Below are positions 41,809 through 53,344 of a stretch of 64,000 nt of DNA, piece after piece. The translations under genes and the position numbers were made by a program. Source of the stretch: Marsupella aquatica (taxonomy: Eukaryota; Marchantiophyta); NCBI GenBank assembly GCA_973895155.1, contig OZ316896.1:7998001-8062000 (forward strand), read 5' to 3'. Under the pieces are notes generated by a model, which had not been told where the DNA came from, searched no databases, and was given only the letters and a program-made list of their open reading frames with translations. Positions within the stretch are counted from its first letter, which is position 1, and each line of letters opens with the position of its first letter.

Positions 41809-43575
41809 ATGGGTTTGAGTTCCTTACTTTTTCTTCCTTGGGATATGGTGCATGGGTCCATCATTGCCAATTTTCTTTGTCCACCCCGAGCTGGCGCTTT
41901 CCGGAGTTCTACTAGAGGTTCAGCTGATGTGTGTACCGCCGCCGTTGTTTCTGAGGTGTACCAGTTGAGCCAAGAGGGACAGAGACTGATCTCTGTTGGG
42001 AAGGACTTGACTGTCCCCTACTTTAGAGGTACCAGGGACCGGAGGTCTGGTTGGAAGATTGATCAGTGCAGGAACCGGGAGTTAGCTCATCTACTCCGAT
42101 TCCTTGTACCTATCTTTCATCCGACCAAACCCACCAGGGCTATGGTTTACTTGACCAGCTCTATCATCGTTTCATGGACCGGCAAGAGGAGGATCAACTG
42201 GGCCCTAGCTCTTTCGAAGGTGATCGACAAGCAGGTGGCTGTCCTGTCTACTACCGGTGACATATCTGACACCCTACTTGGCGCACATTTACTTTTTGAG
42301 AGGCTGCTTGTTACTAGTGGAGCTGAGCGATTGGAGGAGGAGAGCGAAACACTTTGAGCTCCCTCAGCCAGAGTTAGCGAGAGAGTTGACTCCACCGCCT
42401 ACGACATCTTCGAGACCCCCTCTAGTGGAGCAGATGTCAGCACCGGATCTACCAGGGATGACTTCTCCCTCTTTTGTTGCTTCCACTTCTTCCTCGTCAT
42501 GGACTGATTTTGTTGGTGATGCTGAGCGACTAGCTAGTGTGGCTGGTTTCAACCAGCATTTGGTAGATGAGGCCACTAGACTCTTGAGTTGTACTCCTCT
42601 GTAGTTACTTGACTGTATTCGTGCTTTGCTTTCCGAGTCTCGTACCGCCCCACCCCCTCATGTTTCACCCCTTGCACCTTCACCACAGCCTGATCACCCT
42701 ATGGATGTGGATGAGCTGGAGGTACCTATCGCTGATCTTTCACTCCCCCCTCCATCCTCACCTACACCCCCTCTACCTGATGCCATTCCTTCCCCTATTC
42801 TCAATTCCCCTATCCCTCCTACATTTACACCTGAACATCCTTCATCTCCTACCCCTGAGCCTTTACCCCCTTCACCAGTACCCCTCCAGATCCATTTTCC
42901 TCCATTGAGGATACCACCCTATTACCCCTTGATGACTCATTTCCCTCTCCTACCAGGGAAGGAAATGAACCCATCCATGAGCCTATTCCCGAGACTGAGC
43001 CTGAGCCTAAGATTGTAGAGCCTCCCAGTGTACCATTGCTAGCTCGTACTCTTTTGATGTCTCAGCCTCCTATTGTCTCTTCTTTTGCCGACATTGAGCC
43101 TCTTTTTGTCTTTCCCGCCCAGTTTGATAGGATGATTACGTCACTCATCGACGCACGCACTCCTCTTGCACCTCCTTTACCTCCACTTATGTTTGGTCGT
43201 GAGTCTTTCCCTTTTCCACACACCTCTGACATGGTTCCGATTTCTCATGGTATTCTGTGGCTACCTATCAACAAGCTGAGATTACCCACGATTGAGACTC
43301 CTGACCTTTGGAGTTGGGTTTATCATTGTAGAAAGGTCATAGCACCTTTCCCTCTTCCAGCTCCAGACATTCCATGGCCATCGGATTACTTTGTTTGGAT
43401 CAGACCGGATGGACATCCTATCCGAAAGACCAGTGAGCCCCGTTTGATTCGTTACCGTGAGGACCTTTTTCGTCGACAGTATTTGAAGGGACAGAGGACC
43501 AAAGGGAAGATAGCCCTTGGTTATGTAGCTTGCCTCCCTCTACTTGTAGTCGACCCTCCTCCTATTACAGTATGA
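41809..43575 (+). pseudogene. Plant mobile-type ORF with proline-rich linker, frame-broken
   Basis: Three frames form one protein. 41809-42357 includes FHPTKPTRAMVYLTSSIIVSWTGKRRINWALALSKVI, which recalls the domain of plant retrotransposon accessory proteins. 42340-43018 (TAG at 42602 where Gln fits) is very rich in Pro/Ser/Thr. 43036-43575 is a compact domain with ETPDLWSWVYHCRKVI and WPSDYFVWIRPDG. Two frame shifts lie near 42350 and 43020. It is probably the accessory ORF of a further LTR element, but no gag-pol accompanies it. Confidence 0.45.
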
Positions 43576-43829
43576 GATTAGTATTTTATGTATAGACTTT
43601 TACTTAGCTTTGACTATTTGACTATCCCTTAGTCAAAGTTGACTTTTACTTTACTTAGTTTAGACTTAGGAAATGAAGAGGCATGTCTCTTCATTCTCCT
43701 TAGCCTGTGGGCGATCTCATGTACTTATTGTAATACCAGTCTCATTTTGAGACAGTGTGGATAGTTATTTGCATCTCCTCATCTTGGAGTTTTTGTTGGG
43801 TATTTACTCTTACGTCTAGGTTAGGTATG

Positions 43830-43960
43830 ACGTGGTTGGTACAACAACGTGGGTTGGTACAACTACGTGGTTAGGTACAACTACGTGATTAGGTACAACT
43901 ATGTGGTTAGGTACAACTACGTGATTAGGTACAACTATGTGGTTAGGTACAACTAAGTTG
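43830..43960. repeat. 18-bp tandem repeat (GTGGTTAGGTACAACTAC)n
   Basis: About seven units alternating ACGTGG, ACGTGA and ATGTGG. AAC.ACGT..GTT gives partial dyad symmetry. Translation on the minus strand gives a VVVPNH repeat, which I take as a repeat artefact. Confidence 0.85.
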
Positions 43961-43984
43961 CACACTATATCATAAGAGGCATGT

Positions 43985-44220
43985 GTGCTTGGAGAGGTAG
44001 AACCAAGGCTCATTGTTATGGAGCCACTTGAGAGATAGGGAGAGCTTACACTGTGGAGACTCGGTATAGCCGACGGGCTTAGAGTTCAATAAAGCTCTCT
44101 TGTGTGTTCCCGTGGACGTAGCCTCAAGGAGGTGAACCACGTATCTCTTGTGTCGACTATTGTGCGTTGGATGGTTCATGGGCTTGCCGTTGCGTTCGTC
44201 GTCTATGCTCAACAGTTTTG
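43985..44220 (+). other. Possible LTR R-U5 end
   Basis: It has AATAAAG, then TCCCGTGGACGTAGCC and GTGAACCACGTATCTCTTG. The wording is typical of the R-U5 part of plant LTRs (the phrase 'CCGTGGA.GTAG..GAACCACGTA'). No partner LTR is seen in the window. Confidence 0.4.
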
Positions 44221-45060
44221 TCCCTTGTACGTGTAATGCAATTTTGCAAGGAAGATTTGCATACCTTGGAATTTGATTACTTGTGCTAGGAGTCTACCCC
44301 TCCTTCGTATGGTAATGCATGTTGCAATTACCGTAAGAAGTAAAACCCATAAAAATACAATTTGTGGAATGTATTAGAAGATCCGTTGGTTGGTGCCTAA
44401 TCCAAACTACAACATATGTTGTCCATTTCTGTATTTACATGAAGGACTTATCTTTGGAAGATAAGTATTACATGTAATCAAGAAATAGAAATCTATATGT
44501 TAAGAAGTAGCGACATTCTTAATTCATGGATTTGAAGTACCATTGTGGTATACTGAATGTGCATTAGTTTTCCTTTGGAATTGCGCATCGCTGAAAAAGG
44601 AAACATGTTGCCGGCATTTTAATGACACACTACTATACACACAATCTGAAACTTATCTTGGGTTTTGTGAGCTTAGACACTTCTTAAACTTAGATTTATG
44701 ATAGAAACCTAGAGAGCAGTTATAGCAAGGTTATGTTTGACTTATCAACGTCTCAAATAATGCCATAGCTCTTTCTTAAGACATGGTGACGGAGGGGCAT
44801 CACCACCGAGACTGGAAACAGGAAAATAGGATTTCTGTTAACAGGAAAATAGGAACTGTTACCAGTAAATATATGAAGTTTTTGGCCCTTTTTGATGGAA
44901 AGGTAAGACTTGATCGGGTTCCTTGCAACAACAAAATTCACATGCTGTCTCTGTAACTGAATTACTTGTCCACCATATATGCGTAAACCATAGAGTGGGT
45001 CCCACCATACACAGGCTACTGAGGCGAGGCACACTCCAAAAATACCAATCTTAAAATATC
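44221..45060. other. Stretch without recognised gene
   Basis: Only short unconvincing frames; the longest, on the minus strand at 45034-44753, has no recognised domain. Confidence 0.4.
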
Positions 45061-45086
45061 ATCAGAATCGGTAAGGTACTATGTAA

Positions 45087-45350
45087 TAGCGCTAGGCGCT
45101 AACAAAAAAACCAAGGGGTTTGAGATGAGACCAAATGGATTGAACGGTGTTCATAAATAAATAATTAAGTACACTTCAATGAAGTGTGACCTGGAAGGCG
45201 AAGATTTATATCCCACGAGAAGAACTCAAATATAGGAAAGTTCACAAACGGAGATTCCAATCGCAAAGATAAGTACTGGAAAGCATTCAGACCATAATCA
45301 AACAAGATTCACTCAGAAAGGGACAAACTGAAGCTAGCGCCCGGCGCTAG
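45087..45350. repeat. P2 palindromes downstream of the MULE gene
   Basis: 45087-45101 (TAGCGCTAGGCGCTA) and 45334-45350 (CTAGCGCCCGGCGCTAG). Confidence 0.85.
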
Positions 45351-45472
45351 CCATATGTTATAACAAAATGTGTATTGAAAATGACTATCTGATTTGGTAT
45401 CATTGAAAAGATGTGAAAAGTTCCAATGCGACAAATCAGTTTGGAGCCGTTGAACGTTACTAAATGTCTAGT

Positions 45473-48400
45473 CTATAAGTCCAGAGAATTCTGCCTAGCT
45501 AGAATGAGCCTCACCTCACCTATAGTCAAAATTGGCTGACTAGCCAAAGTTGAATCCACCACATCTAGTTGTAGGACGTTGGTATACACCCAATAGAGAT
45601 GCTTGCACGGCATGAAGGGCCTGCCATGAGAATGGCGACAATAGAAGTCCTCACAAGAACAACATGGGAAAATGCAAATCTGTACCCAATAAGTGTTTGC
45701 TGTGCAAAGTCTCTCTTGGGTTTGGATCTGAAATTGTTTGCCCCAAGAGTTCCCGACAGAAACATCAAATTGTTGAACGAGGGTCATCAACTCCTTGTTT
45801 GCGGATTCAATTCTTTTGTTGTGCCCTTGCAAAAGATTTGAACGTGGGATTGTATTTTTACCATTCCTGCTCCGAAGGCGGATATTTGGCTCAAGGAGAT
45901 TGATTTTCTTCGAGAAAAGGTTCACATTGATTCGCAAGTCAAAAGGAGATGGAGCAGCCTAACGTCCGGCCTTTGGATTGATAGCAATCCCTTGCTGAGT
46001 CAGGAATTGGACCTCAGCCTCGGAAAGATTAGTTCCTTTCAAAACGGGCAGGCTATGAGGAAATGGGGGAAGATTCACCACATTACGATGGGGCCGGCTC
46101 TTATAGCATGCACTATTGGGACAAAACCAAATCATCTTAGGGTGTGGTTCTCCCCTGAACACGCGATATCCTTTGACAACAATGCCAATACACCATCCGT
46201 TGATGGGTAACCAACCTTTTTAAGGCGATTGCGACAGTCATCTCGATCCAATTTTCCACCAAGAGATCCATTACACTGAGGCCCTGCACCATGTCTTGTC
46301 ACTCTTCGTAGGTGCCACGCCCCTGGTCGCACATCAGTCTCCAACACAGCTGAGTCATGGACAACCTTTTGGAGGTTGGGAGGTGCACTTTGCAGGGCTG
46401 CAGACGACCTTGTTGACCTCCTCCAGGGCGGAGTACTCCAATGACTGCCTTCTTCAATTTCACTTTCTGACAGGTCCACAACGCCAATGTCATGGTGAAC
46501 AGGACCCAATGCAACGGGGGAGAATGTAGTCTTGTTTAAGTTTTTCCTTTTCATGCCTCGAGTATTTGGTGATGTTACAAGAATAGTGTCATGTCGATGG
46601 GAGTCTTGTGCCGAGATGTTCCCAGAGGCTTGACCTTTCCTCTTCATAGACTTTGTGGTAACATCCCATTGAGAGGGCCACTCCTTTCCAGGTCGAATTC
46701 AGCCGCACCGGAAAGAAGCATATTGGAAGCATCTTGGAAAAGTTTTGAAGAACCTGCCTGGTCTGCCGAACGGAATGCCAATTCCCAAATTGTAGGTTCG
46801 GTTCCTCGGTTAAGACCTCTCTTATACGCCGTATACGCAGCAACTTGTGAAAGAGCCCTATTTTGATCCATCTCACATGCTTCAAATAGACCAGCCTTTT
46901 TCTTAGTTTGCCAAGACTTCATTATGGAATGTGCCACCTCTGAAGTAGTACAATTAGGAATCATAGCGCTTTCCTCTACGCTTTTGTTCTACATAAAACA
47001 TTTGGAGCATATGACTTAGTCATTGCATTCAATAAAGAAACATTTGAACCAAATCATTTTGTAAGGTTTTCGGGTTTAATTAATGCCAGCGCCTGGCGCT
47101 ACCACCATTCACACTAGAATATAGACAAATATGAGTAACAAGTGGTTAATAAAACTAGCGCCGGACGCTAGTATAAAAAATTGGGCAAATATTGGAGTGG
47201 AACTAGGACACAAAAGTCAGTGGAAATAATGATAGCGCCAAGCGCTAGTATGACTTTGTTTGATTCCTTCTTTTAAAATGTTGATTTCGAGTGTTTACTT
47301 GTTTATGGATGTTGAAACTCACGAAACGAATGAAATTTCCCCATTGACGCCATCGGACCACCCACCACGCAAGCCAACCTTGGAGCATCCGAAGCTTTCC
47401 TAGAACACAATTCCCTGATCTCCACCACACGTCAATTTCCCTGGAAATTCTGTAGGCTCCAAGAAATATTGACGCGTTCCTTAAAGAGTCCCACATCTTC
47501 CGGTGCTCTTCTCATTTTTCTTCCAATACTCCTTTAATTGAATGACGATGAAACGATTGATAGAAGTGAAATGCATCCGATCGCTCCTTTTCCGGGTTAG
47601 GATGTCCACCAAAAAACACATTCCAAACAACATTCCATCCAGCTTGAGCATTGTCAGCCATGAATCCATGGATTACTACGTTGTCTAACCCATTTTCATG
47701 GCAAACCTCAATCATCAATTTCCAGGCTTTTTCTAACGACTCAGAATCTTCAGCTTTCAACTCACATGTGAAAATTGTGCAAAGAGCATGGTAATTGTGA
47801 TCATAAACGTGAGTGCTAAAAGTTATCCAATCCTTGGTCATTCTCCTCATCACATCAAAACTAACCCACACGCCTTCTAGTCGACCTCCAGGTTGCATTT
47901 GGCGCAACAAATCAACTCCAGATCCATGCCCTTTTACCATCATTTTGAAAATATGTGGCCTCTCCTCCTTACAGCCTTGACCTGGGAGCATGTAACGTTG
48001 TAGAAAGGGAAAGTTTATGCATTTTTGCATTTCCACAAGAAACTCTAACTCACCTTTACCTTTTTGGTCTTGCCGAACACTCCAAAAAAGAGATGCAAAC
48101 TTTTGAGGGGTCGAAACAACCATTAACGACTCCCAAATTTCTCTTTCCTCCAATTCTCCGATGTCATTGTTGGACACACAGAGAGCCTTCCTTAAAGATC
48201 CAGTTATGGCATTCTTCATACCCGATGGTGTGGCACACAGTGTAGCTTCATGTTGCTTCTTTATGAACTCATGAGCAATCTTTTCTGCACCTCGAGAAAA
48301 AACTTTACGACTGGGATGCGCATGAGTTCCAACATGCACAGCAAGACGCGATATATGTTTACATGTATCCGCGTCGAGAAGTAATTGCGGGTACATATAA

Positions 48401-49049
48401 AAAAGCATTGTTGAACAAGCTTCAGTACAAAAGGGCAATTGTTGGCAGTAGTGACAAACTACCCCACCCTCCTCAATAATCTTTCCCACGGTATGTGGCC
48501 CTGCAAGTTTGGGTGTCCCATCCCAAGATTTTGAATTTCTTCTTTTCTTCCGCAACAGATAATCACATTTCTGATTTCGACATTCGAGTGCACCGGTACA
48601 CGTCACTTCACCAAATTCCCAAAAAAATTTAGGTTGGACATTCGCAGAAGTTGGAAATATCCGTGTCCAGAAGTAGCAGTCTTTAGGCTGGTCCATGTCA
48701 CGGAGCCTCAAACCTTTTGATAGCAGACCTTCTACGGGAGGCAATTCAAACACAACATTTCCATTGTATTTACTTGGTAGACAATTCACCTGCTCATGCC
48801 TGAAATCACTTGTTCAGATGAACCACGATAGTTCACTATGGCCAGTTGATTTGAGAATGGCATCCATCGCACTTCGGCGGTACACAACACCCCCCGAAAC
48901 ATTTGGCTCGGAAGGAGAGTGACCTTCTATCTTGATAGAAGGCCCTGGATTGGCCGATGTCTGCAAATCTACGGCAACCTCCTCCTCATCACTCTCGGAA
49001 AGGTCAATGAATGGAACTGGATGTACTTCATTCAGAACAGAATGTTGTC
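45473..49049 (-). pseudogene. MULE-type transposase gene with SWIM finger (main part)
   Basis: Minus strand. The exon from 49049 to about 47322 has an acidic N-terminal part (DLSESDEEEVAV), Cys-rich motifs (CRNQKCDYLL; CHYCQQLPFCTEAC) and a DDE-type core (VWVSFDVMRRMTKDWITF ... MADNAQAGWNVVWNVFFGG). It is broken by TGA at about 48810 and 47512, both fitting CGA decay. An intron (about 47321-46993, donor GTGAGT, acceptor TATGTAG) contains three P2 palindromes. Downstream frames (46964-46644, 46647-46132, 46162-45959) shift twice. The last part, 45937-45473, ends with CSCEDF...PFMPCKHLYWVY, a SWIM zinc finger typical of MULE transposases and FAR1/FHY3-type proteins. Its first exon lies at 58625-58373, beyond element B. 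Host-domesticated versus mobile cannot be decided. Confidence 0.75.
47087..47247. repeat. Three P2 palindromes within one intron
   Basis: 47087-47101 (CAGCGCCTGGCGCTA), 47155-47171 (CTAGCGCCGGACGCTAG) and 47233-47247 (TAGCGCCAAGCGCTA), spaced about 70-80 bp apart in the intron of the MULE gene. Confidence 0.85.
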
Positions 49050-49381
49050 TGTCACACCATTGTAGGTAGTGTTAGAGTGTATCATACTATCTAGATCCAT
49101 ATGTTTGGTATGTGTGCTATATATGAGCCGATAAGGTTCCGTCAGGTTTGTGTGAGAGGGTACTTCTCACTTGTGAGGCATTGAAAGGTCATCTTTCAAT
49201 GTTGAGCCTTGGAGAGAGAGGAGCTTGAGTGTGGCTATGGTGGCTGTGAGCTCCGCTTGTGTAACGTGGATTCCTCGAGTAGTGCAAGGTGCGTTGGCTT
49301 GACATACGTGTGTGATCGGATCGGTGCGGGATCAAGGGGGTATTGTTGACCGGGATCGTTGTGCCGATTGTAGCGAGATTA
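49050..49381 (+). repeat. Left terminal repeat of element B (block B only)
   Basis: 332 bp, nearly identical to 57902-58231. It carries a TATA-like CTATATATGA at 49117-49126, shortened in the right copy. It is followed directly by internal sequence, so the 136-bp block seen on the right is missing here. Confidence 0.9.
49117..49126 (+). promoter_or_regulatory. TATA-like motif in the left terminal repeat of element B
   Basis: CTATATATGA; the right copy reads CTATGTGA. It probably marks the LTR promoter. Confidence 0.5.
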
Positions 49382-50925
49382 CATTGAAAGATCAGGCATC
49401 GGACTCTGCTGTTGTTGGACAGAGTTTCAATTTTCAGTTTGATTGTGTTCGACAATGGTTCGTGGTATCTCGGATCGTGCATCGTATTGCTTGATTGGAT
49501 CGCCGGTATGTGGATCCAAGTTGAGATTGTGTGAGTTTCATTCTTGAGCGGATCTGGAGTGGAGGTTCGCCAGATCTGTAGCCTGTCTGTGGCTCTAAGC
49601 GTTTGTGTACCGATTGGCTGCAACTAGATCGAGTGTTGTGCTCTATGAATGTTCGATCTGCTGATTTGCGATCAGATAGTGTGTTGTTGTCGCCCGCATG
49701 TGAAGGGATCGATCCGACAAATGTGAAGGGATTGGATCTGTAGCCGAAGACCAATGCACTCCGCACATTGAACCTGCGTTTCTCAGAAGGGAATGACTAT
49801 TGCATGTTGCCGAATCTGGCTCCAATGGTTTCACAAAGGGACGCGGCGCTAAGTGTAACCGAGACAGCTGTCGAGTAGGAGCGACAACCACATTTTTGTG
49901 AAGGAAATGACTGTTACATGTTGCTGATTTGGCGGTGCGGACTGTACGTGTTGGCGCTGATCCGAAGCGACCGTCATGCACCAATCCGGAAGCAGCCACC
50001 CGCCAGGAACATTGATGCATTTTGTGAAGGTGAAGTTTGAATGTCGCCAAATCTGAAAGTCGGTCTGGCGCAGCGTTTGAACAGACGTCGATGCTGTCAC
50101 GACGGATTGCACGCTGCCACGCCGCTACTGTGCATTTTGCGAAGGGAAACAGAGGGCGTAGTGGGCGTGAAGGGCCCACTCTTTGGCTCATCTCGGCGCT
50201 TGGAGGCTTCGAGGTAACTCGTGGTTACTCGGGACGTGAGGGCGGAGCAGGCGGGCCAGCTTGCTGGTACATGAAGAGTAGTTTGCAAGCTGCTGATTTT
50301 GGAGCGGCCAATTTGGTGCATAAGTACAAGTGAGAGGTCACCCATCCCAAAGCTATTCCTTCCCCATGCGCTTAACTATGTGGTTCTTAAGTGCTCTTGT
50401 GTACACACACTCCTTTCCACTTTGATGTTAATGGAATGAGCACTTAGGCATTTTATACACATACTAGTTTGTTTAGATTGTCATTTTGGGGCAAATCATA
50501 AGCTCCCTTAAGGTTTTTGATGCTTCTGAATCCATCTAGATGCATGGATTGAACCAATTGAGCATGGATCCTTAACTACGACATTGAACATTGAGAGGCC
50601 TATTATGAAGGCCCCACATTGAACATTATAAACATTGTTTGATTGATGTATGATAACTATTGATGTGGAGAGTTATTGTGGATCTCTTCTTGTTGATTGG
50701 ATTCTCTCCACATATGCGCCATGTTTATGCGCCATGTTAGTTTGGCGTGGGCGCTTGATTCTATAGGAGTGATCCGGGTTTGCAACCAGACATTCTAGTT
50801 GTGCTACATATTTCTCTCCTGGTGATGTTGGAGTGATGCCCAACACACCATGGTGAGTGCTTGTGTTGCTGACAGGGACAGATTGCCCTTAGGGTTAGCA
50901 TATAGATTAGGTTAGGTTGGTCACC
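49382..50925 (+). other. Leader region of element B
   Basis: 1.5 kb before gag. Between 49640 and 50160 a degenerate unit of about 110-120 bp recurs (marked by GTGAAGG, TGACTGTTACATGTTGCTGA and variants). No conserved ORF is seen. A standard primer-binding site was not recognised. Confidence 0.5.
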
Positions 50926-52505
50926 ATGGATTCTTCTAGTGCTGCTGGGTTATCCAAAGGACGACGGACCGGTTTCACTCGGAGTGGGGCATAGTTTCGG
51001 CCAGCGGCATTGGTAGCAGTCAGTAGTGCAACTTTAGACAGTGATTCCGACGAGGACTCAGTCACCAGTTCTCCTCGTCATCAGGTGGTTGCACCTTTAT
51101 TGTGGGATATGGAAGAGATGTACGGGGCTACAAAGGGCCCACGACGATACTCTGGTGCAGTTGGCACGATTGATCTGGATGACTTCATCCAGGAGTTTGA
51201 TACGTGGTGCGATATGCAGACATTGCGTAACGCCACGTTGTTTACCCCTTTCATGGCATGGAAGGGATTATTTCAGCATTTGGAGGGGCCACCCATGGAT
51301 GACTACCATGAGTTTCGGAAGGCTCATTTGGTTGAGATTGAGGCATGGAGGCAGCATTGTTCGCCTAAGTACGTGTCCATCACCTATGGCACTAGTGCGG
51401 CTGCCCAACCCATTGCCACAGCCGCTGCTTCTTCTAGCAGCACTAGCCAGAGTGGCACACCATCCACCAGCAGCACTCCAGCAGCATCCACCACTACTCC
51501 TGCCGGTGTGATTGTGACAGGAACTGGAGTTGCACCAGCATTTAACCCTGTGGTGGAATTCTTTGAGGTACTGAAGCAGAACTATCAGGGTGTGAGAACT
51601 GATAAGTTGAAGGGTCTCTAGGAGTTCCAGCGCAAGACTGGAGAGAGTCTACGTGAGGCATACACTTGTATGCGCAGATTGATCACTGTCACCAAGGGAG
51701 TGACAGAGGCTTAGGCAGTCCAGTTTTGGTATGCAATTCTAGACAGAGAATTGCAACGCAGAGTGAGAGATGTCACTTTGCTTAGGGATGCAGATCCCAC
51801 ATTAGCAGTTGTTTTTACCCTTTCTGAGTGCATTGAGCTCAATATGGTGAATGAGAAGGTGGTGACTTCCGGATTTGCCAAGGAAGCACCAAAAGCTGCA
51901 TCTACATCCACACCACAGCCTACTGCACGAGAGTCTACCAGCCAGAGATCTGTGCCTTCTTATGGTGGACAGCAGTCAAGATATTGGACCTGTGGTGGGG
52001 ATCATGCACAGAGAGATTGTCCAGATCATAGAGGATCAGGGGGAGCATCAGCGCCTGATCAGTGATAGTGTGATCACTGTGGAGCTCCTGGACACACCAA
52101 GGATAGGTGTTTCTCACTCCACCCTAAGTTACGGAGGGGAGGATCCCGTACACATGATCAAGGAAGAGGAGGAGGAGGTAGAGGTGGTGGACGTGGTCGT
52201 GGCCTGCCACATGCAGGGAGACAGGGAGGTGATGCTGCCCCTACTGTAACCATAGATCCAAAGGATGCTAAGATTGCTCAATTGGAGCAATAGCTAACTG
52301 CCATGGCTAGTTCCCAGGTGAGACCTACTTCTGGTGATGGGGCATCTACATCCTATGGACCTTCCACATCCCATGGTCCTTCCACATCTTATGGAGCTGA
52401 TGGAGACCTTGCCACCATGGGATTCATGTGCGGCACTGCACATATTGATGCATTAGCAGCGTTGACACGTGGGGCGCCAAAGCTCTTGAGCCCCGAGGAG
52501 CAATA
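50926..52505 (+). pseudogene. gag: Gag of element B
   Basis: ATG at 50926 in CACCATGG context. One frame is interrupted by TAG at 50992, 51619, 51712, 52066, 52291 and 52504 and by TGA at 52063, with Gln or Arg fitting each site. It contains a capsid-like helical region (ELNMVNEKV and flanks, 51640-51870) and two zinc knuckles. The first has lost its leading Cys (YWTCGGDHAQRDC, expected CWTC). The second is intact (CDHCGAPGHTKDRC) and is followed by an RGG-type Gly/Arg run. Confidence 0.8.
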
Positions 52506-53291
52506 GTGGAGTTAGATCCACAAAGGGGGGATGCACGTTGGCAGACAAAGCTTCCTCAGTCTTTTACATTGTCAAAGACAATTCAGACTGCCTCTATGAA
52601 TCCGGTTCGGACAAACCCTGATGTGGGTAAGTCGGCAAAATCAGGTAGTGATGCAGCAGGGATGACAGGTACCCTGCTAGGGGCGGCTACTGCCATGGTA
52701 CACACCCCATTATTTTCAGCGACAGACATGCTGAACTTGGGAGTTGGTCCTGCAGAAGTGTTCAGATTGGCAGCTACACTCTGTGAGGACACTCCAGTGG
52801 TTGCTTCCCATGCAGAAGCAGCTTGCAGTGTTGAAGTAGTGAAGACCATGCCACCTACTGCTACTAGTGAGACATGGCATGCAGCAGCAGCGAGGTTGGT
52901 GGATTTACCAGCACGCCCTGCATTTGAGAGGACTAGGTTTAAACCTAGTGTTGTATCATTGGATAATCGGAGTGGTATCTTCCGATTAGTTGGGCCTTAT
53001 GGAGTAGTATACTAGCCAGAGAGGGTGTTATTGGATACTGGTGCTCAACCCTTGATGTTGGGAAAGTTTGCCATACGTGGATTGGGATTGCGTCCAGAGG
53101 ATTTGGAGGATTGTCCCTTTCCCATTCAGACTTCATTGGGGGGACCTACACCTACACAGCACATTACCAGGAGACCTCTTGATTTGAGGATTCAAGAAGG
53201 TCATACCATAGATAGCTCACAGATACAAGCGCGAGCTATTCTGACTAAGGCAGAGTCATATGATGTGTTGGTGGGATGTACAGTGCTCTAG
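52506..53291 (+). pseudogene. Protease region of element B
   Basis: The frame changes by one base after gag, near 52505. It is broken by TAG at 53013 and 53289. The retropepsin motif VLLDTGAQPLMLGK has the catalytic D-T-G, and the domain ends with the hydrophobic-Gly pattern DVLVGCTVL. It lies between gag and the methyltransferase. Confidence 0.8.
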
Positions 53292-53344
53292 CCCATGGAA
53301 TTTATTCTTGATTTTTGGGAGGAATCAGTGTCATATAGACCTGA

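Noticed and set aside
43816-44013. Minus-strand VVVPNH-repeat protein
   Set aside because: It is a direct translation of the 18-bp tandem array, with no start context or flanking coding signal.
44753-45034. Minus-strand 93-codon ORF
   Set aside because: No domain, no start context and no neighbouring exon in a matching frame; too weak to list as a gene.
49189-50345. Minus-strand ORFs in the leader of element B
   Set aside because: Overlapping frames over a degenerate repeat; the repeated CNSH-type pattern follows the DNA repeat rather than a protein family.
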